Shown: positions 46,389 through 57,944 of the stretch, piece by piece
How the letters are laid out: each line of letters starts with the position of its first letter
Position numbering within the stretch: the first letter of the stretch is position 1
Source of the DNA: Glandiceps talaboti
Lineage: Eukaryota > Hemichordata > Enteropneusta > Spengelidae
Length of the DNA stretch: 64,000 nt
Assembly (NCBI RefSeq): GCF_964340395.1
Contig: NC_135562.1
Span: 22,805,173-22,869,172 of the forward strand
Direction: 5' to 3'
Notes under the pieces: model-generated
What the model was told of the DNA's origin: nothing
What the model saw: only the letters and a program-made list of their open reading frames with translations
Database searches by the model: none
Made by a program: the position numbers and the translations under genes

Positions 46389-46459
46389 TTTACATTTTAC
46401 CTGCAAACCTTCTAGCTGCACTCCAGGAAATTCAAATTCATCTATGGCAGGGCCAACAG
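46389..46459 (+). CDS. Candidate exon, low confidence
   Basis: The acceptor-like TTTGTAG and donor ACAG|GTATG bound 71 bases. Two frames are open. One reads LHFTCKPSSCTPGNSNSSMA and would continue the phase of 31174. The other reads ILPANLLAALQEIQIHLWQG. The first resembles the Ser/Pro/Thr-rich spacer of KSR only in composition and would be out of order for that protein. The acceptor has a poor pyrimidine tract. Confidence 0.2.
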
Positions 46460-48830
46460 GTATGATAAACATTAATCTGTTCAATCATAGAGGATTCAGT
46501 CTATTTTTGGCCCATTTGCTGGGTCACTGTCCTCAACATATTGGACATTGAAAGCAATTTTCTTGTGTATCGTTAAGTTTAATCGAGCATAATACCATAT
46601 TAGTCACTTCCATGTATCTGGTCTAAAACTTAGATTTTGAATGTACCCTTTCAGTGCATTCTTCGAACTCCATGACGATTTTGGGCCGTTTGTAATGGAT
46701 AATCGTCTAAACCGTTCAAATTTGAGCATGCATAATGTCGGTAAATATATATGGCAAGGGGATCCCTTTTAGCCATTACATGATAAACAAATGTTATTGA
46801 GCAGCATATGATTTTAGATAATCATGCACTCTTCCCTTAAGGTTTACACTCGTTGGCTATATACATTATGAGCACAGTCAGTTATTAAAAATCAAGCCAA
46901 CTGGTCATGCCTATCACAGACGCATTGTTGTAAATTTACACATGGCTACAATGTTTACAAGCATTATTTTTGGAGTGCATATATATCACTTTTACTGAAT
47001 GGCAGCCATATTTGTGGTTAAAAATCATTATTTACTGCATAACTCAAAAACTGTAATACATATAAAGATTCCATGCACATGTGTATCTTGATATTATCAG
47101 GCACGAGCTATCTTCAGAGTCCTTGACCTACAGGGGTAATTATCAAAATCAAGCCAATTCTTACCTATCACAGACACATTGTAGTGTTTGCACATTACCA
47201 ATTGCTCTTAAATCATGTTTACAAGTAAAAGAGCTATAGGCATGCATTTAGTTTTGGTGCTTTTATGTAATTTTTGCCCATATTTATAGTAAACAATCAC
47301 TATTTAATAGTAATAACTAAACAACTTCAGCATAGACATTATTCATAGACCATCAAATTTAAGCTATTAATGACATATTGCAGAATATACTTTGTAGCAA
47401 TTACATGTGGTCAGTATCTTTTAGATAATGCCATAATGCAGAATCAGATATTACACAATGCATTACTTTTAGTACTCATATAGTTTACTCAATGGCAGCC
47501 ATACAGTCATGATTGCATTGCCAGGTTTTAACTTTAAATTTTAGACATAGACCTTTGACCTTTGACCTGGATCTTCAGGTTCAATTACAGAAATGCAGCA
47601 ATCCCCTTCATTGTCACAGACACTTTGCAGTATTTATTTGTTGCCACCAATTTCTTTAAGTGATGACTCCATTCAGTCACATTTGAGGGGGGGCGCTATG
47701 TGTACTATGAAGACTTGTTGGTATTTTAACACAGTGTACCGTGGCACATTATTGACAATTGAATAATTACCCTCAAATTGCAATGCCAGTCACTGATAAA
47801 ACTGAGTGCAGTAAATTTCTTTTGGGTAATATTTGATATTAAGTATTGTATATGACAGGTGGAAATATTGTGGGGCTGATGATCATGGTGGCCATTAATA
47901 AAGTTATAGTGCTTTAACATGAAGAGAAGAATGTCCTAAACCTAGATCCATGACCCTACACTGATGGCTTTATAATAACGTTGGTAATTCTATTGGTAAC
48001 AGAAAATAGAAAACTATCAGTATATGTAACACAAGACAGAACTGAATGTGTCGCGTATAAACATTTTTTGAAAACAGTTAGAAGCCTTTAATTATCATGT
48101 TTATAGTACTAGACTATCATGTATCATTGTTTATACCAACGTCTTTTCCTACGTCTTACAAAAACTGGTTGTTTGACACTGCTGTACACTATATACTATA
48201 CTTATTCAAGTAGTGTTTTAACAATATGTTATGAGAGACTGTAACAAGAATTGTAATGAAATGTTGTTGAATATAGCCTCAGTCGAGTCAGTGTATCGTA
48301 GCAATAAAGTGAGATTGTTGGATCACTACATTTGTTGTAGATTAAGTGCAAAGAATCATGAACTTCAAAAATTTACCTCAAACAATTATGATTAGCACCA
48401 AAACTGTAAGTCAAGCACTACAAAAAAAATATTTTTCCTACATTAGGAGTAAAGTCTGCAGTGCAGATCTCAGCCCATAATACTTATGATTGAGATTCAG
48501 ATTCAGATTGCGATTTTCTGTAGATGAGACATATAGGACTAGCTTTATATTGTCCTCCATTGTGAATCTGATTCTAAAACTGATACTCCCATGCTGAGAC
48601 CAACTTTATCATTTTCGGAATACAGTGCGCCCCATGCTTTACAAGTGGAAGTCCATAAACTCATGATTAGTATCACCTTGAAGCTACATGTACAGTGTAA
48701 ATGGGCCACCGATGCTCAATCTTGATATTTCAGGATGTTGTCCTTCCATAAAAGCTTTCTGAGAAATTAGACATGAGATATTCTCATCAGCAACTATGAG
48801 GAAACTACACATCTCAAATTCTCAATACAA
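46460..48830. other. No gene; old diverged repeats
   Basis: Three diverged copies of a segment with ATCACAGAC(A/G)CATTG and nearby TTTACAAG lie at about 46890, 47150 and 47605. A DR1-type nuclear receptor site is at 47556. Confidence 0.45.
47556..47568. promoter_or_regulatory. Perfect DR1 motif
   Basis: TGACCTTTGACCT is the reverse complement of AGGTCA-A-AGGTCA, the consensus DR1 site for HNF4/RXR-type receptors. It lies in a diverged repeat with no nearby promoter, so its use is doubtful. Confidence 0.2.
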
Positions 48831-48832
48831 TT

Positions 48833-50039
48833 CAGTGATTGGGAAGTCAACGCGCCCCGTGCCATAGTCGCATTTAATTGAAAATTGGCACATTGAAATC
48901 GACTTCTTGGCGCCCACAAAGGCGCATTGTGGCTAACAGTGAAATTTAAACACTTCAGTAATGGAGTGCCGATTCGGTAGAGGCGAAGTACGGAAGTACA
49001 TTGTAAACCCAACTCACGTCAGCTGTTTGAAATGATGCCCCCACACTTCGTCTTTTGGAAAGCAAATCTGAATACTTATACTGTTTCATGTCCATGTTTT
49101 ACTATTTGAATACACGATACACGCGTGACCATTCCCCGGGTATAGTGAAACAGTTCAAACCAATACGATTCAAGATATTCAAATTAGTATGCCCTTTGAT
49201 GACCTTGCCTGACCGTCACTGCATTCGTCATGCATGAGAAAAGACGTCAACTCCTTGAATGAATGTTACAATCAGTGATTATGATCACCGATGTTTTAGA
49301 ATAAATACTTAAAGCATAAATTTATCAACACAATTACTAATCTTGTAGGTAACAACTCAAATCGCTACCACAGAAAACTACCGTCGCGATGTCCACTTTT
49401 CCGTGTCAGGCTTACAACGGTTGCATGGCTTCATACGGTACGGACTTACGGTTCACGACTTGAACATGCTTCCCTACTGTACAAACAATAACAAGCAGAA
49501 ATATTAGTTTACTTATTTATGTATTTAATTTTCATGTGACTACATAAGAACACTTTTACTTTCGTACCCCTATAGACCCTATCAGAAATAGGCTCTCACC
49601 ACTACATTGTGAGTGACTATTACGAGTTTGACTTGAGGGTAAAGGTCTCAAAGACCACAACTTTGAGGAATCCTTAAGGAAATTTCATGACAAAAAGAGG
49701 CTAATAAAAACCTCTGTTAAATATAGACTCGTATATCCCTGTGCTCATCATTGTTTGGATTTTGTTATAATAGTTATTAACTGTTATGTAATGACCTGTG
49801 ATTGAAAGATGCATCTCTCACATTTGAAACCTCCCTATGTGTGAGCTCATATTTTGTCAATAAAAATGTAGAATTGATGGTTACTTCATTTTAACTACTT
49901 CGCTTTATTGTTGGATCATGAATGCTAACTTGAGCCCATTAGAATTTCTGAATGGCCCATTGAAATTGAAAATGGCCCATTCATTTTTGCTGGAATGGGG
50001 CCATTGTCACATTGGTGTTTTGAGACTTCCCAATCACTG
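48833..50039. mobile_element. 1.2-kb DNA element with CAGTGATTGGGAAGTC ends
   Basis: The first 16 bases and the last 16 are perfect inverted repeats (CAGTGATTGGGAAGTC and GACTTCCCAATCACTG). ACAATT flanks both sides (48827-48832 and 50040-50045), a 6-bp duplication or the kept part of an 8-bp one (ATACAATT versus ACAATTAT). The inside has no coding potential. Repeated ATGGCCCATT phrases lie near the right end, and the first 150 bp are CG-rich. It is a non-autonomous element, possibly hAT-like from the CAG start. Confidence 0.78.
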
Positions 50040-50045
50040 ACAATT

Positions 50046-51040
50046 ATTGTGTAATAATCAGGACAAATTGTGGTCATAATGTGTCACCCAAAATAGTTTA
50101 AACTATTTTTCAAATATTAGTTTATTTTTTTTCAAAGAAGGAAAGGCAATGGTAAAATTAGATATATATTGTATCAAACTACATATACATAAATATGCCC
50201 TGTCCACGTACCGATAAATATAATAGAACAACTAAATGAGAAGCATTGTATAACTCTCAACTCATCATCAATACAGGTGTGCTTTATATTTAGATTAATG
50301 CAAGAAGTCTTTCATTTAGTCATGATCGTTTTCCTGAGTATCACAGACAACTTTAGTAAAAGTAGATTTATATTTCATGTAAATTATTTCAATATGCCCA
50401 TTTTCATATTTTAAATATTTTATTGTGCATTCAATTAAGTAGACCAACTCTTCTGCACTAAGTACTAGACAATTTAAACTTTGCTGGCTTGCCAAGTCAG
50501 TGGAGACTGCATGCTTTCAACAAAACGCCATTATCTTGACTGTTGCTATGGGTATGGTTTATTGCTATACATACATTTGTCCATTTTGAATGTTTATCCA
50601 CATTTTAGCTAATAGTCACAGGCATCATTATGTCCAAGCATGGGTATATATTGACAATGTGTTCTAGAAGTCTATCTTTCCATATGTACATAGGTCATGA
50701 TTAATATAATAATGGTGGGACTCAAAATTAACTTTACTGACTACTTGTCCATCAGGCAAGTGAACTACAATTGTCATAAGGGCAAACCTACTTGCCCACA
50801 GTATTTCATGATTATCAATATCAATCTCTAATAGTTACCAATAGTTCATTACATTTAATTGTGCATCAGTGTTGGTCGTCTTGACCTCTGTCCTTTTGTC
50901 AACCAGTGTTTAGTTGCATGGGCTGGCTCAAACAGATGAATAGCTAGCAGGGCCATGTAAGGGTATTTGCATTAGTGTATTAAGTGTTTCTTATCAGGAC
51001 TAGATCTCCAGTCAGATTTTATGGTCCCCTTTCATAGCAT
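50046..51040. other. No gene identified
   Basis: AT-rich sequence without array or exon. Confidence 0.4.
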
Positions 51041-51045
51041 GCAGT

Positions 51046-51390
51046 TCAAAGGGCTAGATATTTAATAATAATATTTCTGCCACCATTCAAGATGTTATGA
51101 AATCTTGCTTTATGATGGAAGAAGAGGAAAGGCCACAACTCTCTCTGAGGTTTATTTCTGATATTAGCTGGAGCAGTTTTACTGCTGAAGGATTTCAATT
51201 CCTTGTCCTGACAACTTACAATGTCAAAGTCATTATTCCTTAAGGGAATTGAAAAGTGTTGAATAAACTGTTGTAGTTCATCACTACCATGAACAATCAA
51301 TTGATCTCTTTCATCTCTTGGCCACAGTGAAATATCAAACACTGTTGATGCTGAAGATACTACACTTTGCAGGAATGGATTAAATCTTTA
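51046..51390 (-). pseudogene. hAT transposase fragment
   Basis: The minus-strand frame reads VFDISLWPRDERDQLIVHGS, DELQQFIQHFSIPLRNNDFD and then a Trp/Leu-containing stretch to a stop. hAT transposases of the kind annotated as zinc-finger protein 862-like have a GxDELxxLxxHF...PL segment shortly before the C-terminal dimerisation region. Only about 100 residues remain, with no zinc finger or catalytic DDE part, so this is a fossil. It could also be an exapted fragment, but no splice context supports that. Confidence 0.5.
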
Positions 51391-52220
51391 TTAAATCTTT
51401 CTATTTTTAAAAATAAAAAAAAACTTGCATGAAGTACAATGTCATAGTACATATAATTACACCTGGATTGTCTAATAGGTATTTCCCCATATCTCTATAC
51501 AGTAAGATAAATATGTCCCTATTTACAAATCAAAAGCACTCCTCTCCTCTGAGTAGCTCTGTGGCAAGGTCAGGAGTAACATCATTTTCACTCAGTTTCT
51601 CGTGTGAGGATTATTTTTCATCATCATAAAACTGGTTTCCCTTGTTTATAAATTAAAAATCCAAAGTGAATTCCAAATCCTCATCCATATGGCCACTTTA
51701 ATGTATTCATTTGAGTTCATTCATGTGATTCAGAATCAGATATACATTTGTCAACATTATAAATTGGTTTTATTCTTTTCATATGTGATCATGTTCATAT
51801 TTACAGTGCTGAAGATATGAAATTCCTAGCAATCTATTTTAAACCTGAGAATTATATTGATGACTGTACTTTGTATGATAGAATTATTGAAATTAGTGGG
51901 GGCGTGTACACTAGGTAATGTATGATGATGAAGTGGTATGTTTGTATGAATAAATGGAAAGACTGGCCAGTCGACGTGTTTGTGGTATAATTTGGAAGTA
52001 CATAGTCAATAGCCACTCAGGAAATATTTATTCGAAGATTCAGTTGAGTATTTCTCTGTGATGTCATTTCTTCATTAAAGTACATGTTGACAAAATGGAT
52101 CAATCTGATTCTGAATTTGAGATTTTCAAAAATCTTACTTTCCAAAATTTGTTTACTGAAAAAAGCTTTTTGGCAGCTTTATGGCACATGTTCTTTATTA
52201 AATTTTACTCATCTTCGCAG
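51391..52220. other. No gene identified
   Basis: Between the hAT and gypsy remnants; no coding signal on either strand. Confidence 0.35.
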
Positions 52221-52224
52221 AATT

Positions 52225-52520
52225 CTAGAAGTCTTGAAGATGCATGTAATTTGTTCTCATATTTGGTATGCTGTCTTTCAGCTTATTAAATGTTGCCTCT
52301 TCTTTTTGTCCCCATTTGAACTTAGTGTCTTTTCTTGTAAGTTCTCTCAGTGGTGGTGACATCAGTGCTGTGTATTTCAGTATGAATTTAATAGGCAGTC
52401 TAGCTGTCATACCAAGGAAATCTTTGGATCTGTTGGTTTGCTTTCTTTCACTGCTTTCACTTTTTCTGGTGCTGGTTTCAGTCCTTTGTTGGTGAATTTG
52501 CATCCATAGAATTCTTACGC
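52225..52520 (-). pseudogene. Ty3/gypsy pol fragment (RT thumb to RNase H)
   Basis: On the minus strand, one frame reads FYGCKFTNKGLKPAPEKVKA and continues KESKPTDPK. A second frame then takes over with SKDFLGMTARLPIKF, LMSPPLRELTRKDTKFKWGQ and EEATFNKLKDSI. This is the F-x-G...G-(L/I)-KP-x-P-x-KV and FLGM...PL-x-x-L-x-x-K-x-x-x-F-x-W connection between reverse transcriptase and RNase H in Ty3/gypsy pol. A frameshift separates the two parts. The active-site YxDD region and integrase are absent. LTRs were not seen. Confidence 0.82.
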
Positions 52521-52526
52521 TATTTT

Positions 52527-52680
52527 GGATGTGTGTGGGTGTGCAAACAACTTAGTCAGAAATAAGGGTTGTCGGAGGCAGAGTGGTTAAGCCATTTGCC
52601 TCGTACCACTTCAGTCGGAGTTTGAACCCATTCATTTTTTTAAAGTTTTTCGTAACAGAGCCTGGTTTATAATATATTGT
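52527..52680 (+). mobile_element. tRNA-derived SINE, second copy
   Basis: TGGATGTGTGTGGGTGTGCA leads into a tRNA-like head (52567-52640) with A-box-like GGCAGAGTGGTTAAGCC and B-box-like AGTTTGAACCC. It is the same family as 32100-32310. It separates the pol and gag pieces of the gypsy remnant and so inserted after them, or marks a deletion joint. Confidence 0.65.
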
Positions 52681-52694
52681 TTGGATAATGTGAT

Positions 52695-52935
52695 CTGATA
52701 TACTATTGTCACATATGTTGCTCCACATTCACATATCAGACTCAGTGATTTTTCTGTCAATATCTAGATGTATAACTTTGCTGTAAGTTTCCCCCGGCTC
52801 TTGGTTGATCTTCAGAAATAGATATTTAGCATAATGCTCATCTTTCTGTGATGTGAAGTAATTGTTCGGTTTAGTTCTTAATTTCTCATATTTATCACCA
52901 TTTTCTGGGTCTGGTAGGCTAGGCTGTTTGTTAGC
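52695..52935 (-). pseudogene. Ty3/gypsy gag (capsid) fragment
   Basis: The minus-strand frame reads QPSLPDPENGDKYEKLRTKP, NNYFTSQKDEHYAKYLFLK and INQEPGETYSKVIHLDI before a stop. The YExLxxKLxxYFxPxKxxxxxRxxFxxxxQxPGE pattern is the capsid region of gypsy-type gag. It lies upstream of the pol piece in the element's direction, as expected, but nucleocapsid, protease and most of the reverse transcriptase are missing. Confidence 0.75.
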
Positions 52936-53323
52936 CCAGTTGTCTCTTTACCCCTACATGTAGATTACAATGGCATCTTAGACACTTGGACAGACGACAC
53001 CACATCATACCTATAGCACTACTGAACCTTATCAGTAGAGCTAATAACCCCAGATATAGCACTCTTTTAGTTTGCGTTCTAGAATTTCAAAAATTTGTAT
53101 AGATGCAAGGGGGAAACCTTTACATGTTAAAATAGCACCAGAAAGCAACTGCATTCTTTAGTCCAAAATCTCCAGCAATTGTACCCACCCCAACTTAGCT
53201 CCCTCAAACTTTGATTCAACTCGTACTTGACTAATTTCCAATTTATTAACTACTAGAGAATGTTACCTTTTACTTTTGAAAAAATGTTATGTGAAAATTT
53301 AATTTCAAAATAAAAAAATTGGG

Positions 53324-53430
53324 TTTGTTTGTTTGTATGTATGTATGTATGTATGTATGCATGTATGTATGTATGTATGTATGTATGTACGCATGTATGT
53401 ACGCACATATGTATGTATGTATGTATCAAT
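53324..53430. repeat. (TATG)n microsatellite and flanking (TCAA)n
   Basis: TATG runs with TACG variants at 53336-53424, then TCAATCAATCAATCAATAAA. Confidence 0.97.
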
Positions 53431-53499
53431 CAATCAATCAATAAATCAAACAAGAACAAAGATAATAGATAAATGTATGTATGTGTGTGTGTGTTTGTT

Positions 53500-54740
53500 T
53501 GTTTGTTAATTTACACTCAACCTCAATTTGTATAATGTTTCATTGACAGTTATGACTGTAAAATGATGGGTTATGAAAAAAAAATGTAAAGGATGGGTTT
53601 AATAAAAAATACATGAGGCTCTGTTATTATTATCTACAGTAGGTTTGCAATAATGTTTTCAGTATTGCAGAGCAAATATTAAGTACTTGTGAATGTATTA
53701 TAAGAATTTATATCTGGTGCATAATGTTTTGAATTGTATTGCATTGTATTATGTTGCTTTATTAATTGTAACTTTCCTGAGAAATCAAATTGTTATTTTT
53801 ATGCAAATCATATTAATAAGTTTATGCACATGAGCCACTCTGGTTTCAAAACAATTCATGGAGAACATGAACACTGTTTTTAATATACTGTTTCAAAGTT
53901 GATTCTTATATATGACCCCAGATTTCTATGCAGCATGATAGATATGGTAAAATAAGGTAATTGTAAATTGTCAACAATACTGATTTAGGAACATAATGAC
54001 ATCATTTTGAGATGATACTAATTAAAGGGTTAATTCTCATAATTACTAGTAGTTTTTAAAGGGAGATGTCTCTATGTGTGTGTGTGTGTGTGTGTCATCA
54101 TTTTCTTAAAAATGGTTAGCTCAATTCTACTGAAATTTGGTACGTATAGTGTTTGGGGTGATGGCTAGATCTGATTAGTGTTTGAGAGAGATCTGTTCAT
54201 GTTAAGTAGAGTAATTTGTATATCACTACAATAAATTAATTAAGCAAGACTGCATACTTCAATTTCAATCTAATTTAGTATATTTATTAAATATAACAAA
54301 GTGCATATGTTCTATAAAGTTTGTTGATATACCTTACAGTGTTACAGTGTCTAATTTGCATAATTAATTATTTTCAGTAATTAGGCTATATCTTAAGACT
54401 GCATACTTCAATTTCAATGTAATGTTCTACATATATACATAACAAAGTCCATATGCCCTATAAAGTTTATGTTTGTAAGTTTGTAAAATTATATTATTTA
54501 TTAATTTGTATTGTAATTATTTATTGTTGTTGAAAAAAATAAAGTTTTTGTTTGTGTTGATCTTGTTGTTATTATTATTATTATCACAAACAAAATTTGT
54601 TCAGTAATGTTATAGGCATAGTGAAGTGTGTGTGTATTTTGGGGTGCATAAATGTGTCGGTAGGTAGCGATATAACAATGGCTGACCACTTGATTACATT
54701 TCAACGCAAATTTGGCAACATTCAATCTTAGATTAATCAC
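53500..54740. other. No gene; diverged tandem duplication
   Basis: 54246-54335 and 54391-54475 are diverged direct copies (AAGACTGCATACTTCAATTT start). A (TG)n run lies at 54076-54095 and a (TTA)n run at 54564-54583. Confidence 0.5.
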
Positions 54741-54746
54741 ATAGAT

Positions 54747-55205
54747 TTGATGACAACTCCGTCAGACCACTTGATGACAACTGCATCAGCCCAATCGATG
54801 ACAACTACATCAGACCACTTGACGACAACTGCATCAGCCCAATCGATGACAACTACATCAGACTATTTGATGACGATTACATCAGACCACTTGACGACAA
54901 CTGCATCAGCCCAATCGACGACAACTACATCAGACTATTTGATGACGATTACATCAGACCACTTGACGACAACTGCATCAGCCCAATCGACGACAACTAC
55001 ATCAGACTATTTGATGACGATTACATCAGACCACTTGACGACAACTGTATCAGACCACTCGACGACAACTCCGTCAGACCACTCGACGACAACTCCGTCA
55101 GACCACTTGACGACAACTGCATCAGACCAATCGATGACAACTACATCAGACTATTTGATGACGATTACATCAGACCGTTTGACGACAACTACATCAGACC
55201 AATAC
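54747..55205 (+). repeat. 24-bp minisatellite with Thr/Ser-rich open frame
   Basis: Units of the form TGACAACT(A/G)CATCAG-(A/C)CCA-TTGA, 24 bp with some 72-bp higher-order structure, are repeated about 19 times. The plus strand is open from ATG 54747 to TAG 55277 (176 codons, SDHLTTTA-like octapeptides), ending with non-repeat YTFTERYLDVNGNEAKRGWS. A mucin-like secreted or surface product would have this composition, but there is no signal peptide. I rate a gene at about one in five. The array itself is certain. Confidence 0.85.
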
Positions 55206-55305
55206 ACCTTTACGGAAAGGTACCTGGATGTTAATGGAAATGAAGCTAAAAGGGGATGGAGTATGTTGCGTTGTTAGCAAACGTCTTCAGCAATGGTGGC
55301 AGTGA

Positions 55306-55403
55306 ATGTACCTGTATGTGTGCGCTATTGCTCTGGACAGTGTTGAGCTTACTTCCTTCGATATCCTGGGTTCTGATCCTCAGCAAGAGATCTTGATTGA
55401 TCG
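55306..55403 (+). CDS. Candidate 5' exon, unknown
   Basis: From ATG 55306 the frame reads MYLYVCAIALDSVELTSFDI then LGSDPQQEILID and reaches a good donor, CG|GTAAGT, in phase 2. The first ten residues are hydrophobic. No family was recognised. Support comes only from the donor and the protein-like composition. Confidence 0.3.
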
Positions 55404-56174
55404 GTAAGTTTGATTTTTCATGTTTTATAGTCTATTGAGTTTCTAACTTCATACTTGTCGGTGGTTACATGGTGACAGTCTAGAGCTCAGCAAAAATATC
55501 GACCTGTTCACACGACATTGGGATTGACCATCTGTACAACTTACAAGACCTCACTCGAGCTAGCTTTGCATCAATCTAGCGTAAAACTGATATTGCATGA
55601 AATTACTTTATGTGTTTGGCCAGATGGCCGGAATATGCAATGCTAGTAGTAGTACATTGTACAATGCTACATTGTAATAAAATGAGTATAAACTAACAAA
55701 ACATTTCCTACAGATCAAGCAGTTGTGCTATATTAAAGAACAGTATAGGCTAGTGATTGTGTAATGTTTCTTGATGATTTCTGATTTCTGTACGTGCTAC
55801 AGTTGTTGTACTCTATTACACTGTGCACAAATGGATTCTTCATTGTCATTAGCTGATATCAGTAAAACAAGTGTTGTACTCTAATGTATTAAATATGTCG
55901 CTCTATCAAACTTTAAACAGATGAATTATGTACCTTATATGTGTAATATGATGAACAGATGGATGTCTATCATGTTTGTTTGTCCTTGATTTGTTCTATG
56001 TGACTATTTAAAGATTTTTGATATATTCTCTGGAAAAATTATCTTCTAAAAACCAATGTTTTTAAAAAATATTTAATGTCTTGTACATTCATTACTTCTT
56101 TCAAGGGTAAATAGTTATAAGGGGGAACTAAAAAGACGCAGTGTTTGACCCAGATGTGAATAAGTCATACCATT

Positions 56175-56263
56175 ACAAAACTTGAAGTAGTGAAGTCATT
56201 CAAGCTCATTGAAAGATATCAACTTCTGTCCAAGCCACCATCAAACCGGCAAATAAAATTGAG
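56175..56263 (+). CDS. Candidate internal exon, unknown
   Basis: The frame ITKLEVVKSFKLIERYQLLS followed by KPPSNRQIKL ends at a consensus donor, TTGAG|GTAAGAAG, in phase 2. The composition is convincingly protein-like. The acceptor is not clear, and the left edge given is only the open part of the frame. It may belong with 55306-55403 or 56717-56805, but the phases to the latter do not fit without another exon. Confidence 0.4.
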
Positions 56264-56716
56264 GTAAGAAGCCACATATGTAAAATAGACATTGTTTTCT
56301 TGTCAAAGTCATGATATTATTTATGAATTATGAACTTCACAGAACTATGACATCTCCCTCATTTTGGAAAATATGCTGTGTAGTGTACAATTATTATAGG
56401 TCAAATTAAATATACATGTGAATATAATGATGATTTATGTTAAGGGTTTCTGCTGGGCATCTATGGTGAAAGGAAAAAACACAGTGCGATGGTGGTGTAT
56501 CCACAGTTTACTTTTCACAAAATCTACAGTATAGAATGAATATGTCTCCTTGACACATTAGTATCATTGTTAAAGTACTCAGGCTATTGCATTCATGCTT
56601 CCTGAGTGTCTTACATATTGCACTTTCACTTGCTACAACAGAGAACACAAGTGTTCATGACAAGCAATATATCCAGCCTTCTATAATGGCACTCACATTT
56701 CATTATTTTGTATTAG

Positions 56717-56805
56717 TTGCATCAAAATTAGATGGCCCTGTTTTATTAGATAAAATGATAAATGAACTTGAGTTAACTGAACAAGTTACTGAGAAGTTTA
56801 CTTAA
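56717..56805 (+). CDS. Candidate terminal exon, unknown
   Basis: After TTTTGTATTAG the frame reads ASKLDGPVLLDKMINELELT then EQVTEKFT and stops at TAA 56805. It is an amphipathic, acidic helix-like tail. The acceptor has a fair pyrimidine tract. The family is not recognised. Confidence 0.35.
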
Positions 56806-57940
56806 CCTGAACAATATTGACATGTTTGTTTTTCAATTTGACCCTTCCTAACAAGTAATTTTTAAAAGGCAATAACTCGACAACTAAATCTCACTCAGTA
56901 TTCCAACTGTTCTCTAAATAATGTCTGCTTCCACTCAAAGATTACACATTTGGACCTTTGATCGACCTTTACCAATGATGCAGTATTGCTATAGAAAACA
57001 AAAACTGATGGTTCACAAAGAGCAACTCGTGTCACTTGGTAACTTTCAGTGTATGTTTGAAACAAAGGAAACCCTAGCCTACCAAAGATAATGACTGAGC
57101 TTGTAATCTGCTATTAACACATGGGAAAAATACCCGTTGCTGATCTGTTTCTTCCTTGTAACAATATATATGCAGAAACCCAGCACTGTACATTATATTA
57201 TCAGTAAATTTTAATCAACTTATCAACATCTCAGTAGTAAATACATGAACCTGTTACCATTGAACACATTAAACCAGCACAAAGCTGTAACTTGGATAGT
57301 CTTTATTCGATCAGACAACCTACATTATATCATGCATTAGCCATTTAGAACAAAAAATATGGCATATACTGTATACTGTGGTTGTTCTACATCACGACAA
57401 TGTACATCTATGTTACAACAATGTGCATCTACATGACTGGTTCTGTTCTGTTTGAAATACATGACATTATTGTATTAGTCAAATGTTCAAAATTGCCATT
57501 ATACTTTCCATGATTTTTCTTTGGTGGTACTTGCGCTGATAATAATTATGTTATTCTCCAATATTTTCTTCATTCAGCCAGAAAATATTCATGACTTAAG
57601 GGTTGTCACTACGAGTCGATAGACAAAGACACCTTGGGTCATTTTTATTTTCCTTGGGACAATATTACTAGTAAGTCTTGAGTTTAAACATGATATACTG
57701 TGCAGGGTGTATCTGATATTACAAGTAAGTCATTAGTTGAAATGAACGAAATTCGTTTATTGGGCCTGTGTTATACCAATCATGTGATCATATAGTTACT
57801 AGTATTTGTACACATCAGGCTCTCCTACACGAACTAAAATAGACACAAACCAAAACTTTTTGTTGTAACGTGATGCTATAAGCTATCAATGAATTGATGT
57901 AATTACACTCACAGTAGTGTGGCAGTGATAATATGAAGTC
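56806..57940. other. No gene identified
   Basis: Mixed AT-rich sequence between the candidate exon and the 60-bp satellite. Confidence 0.4.
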
Positions 57941-57944
57941 TTCC

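Noticed and set aside
52084-52503. Plus-strand frames of 64-91 codons
   Set aside because: Antisense of the gypsy pol fragment.
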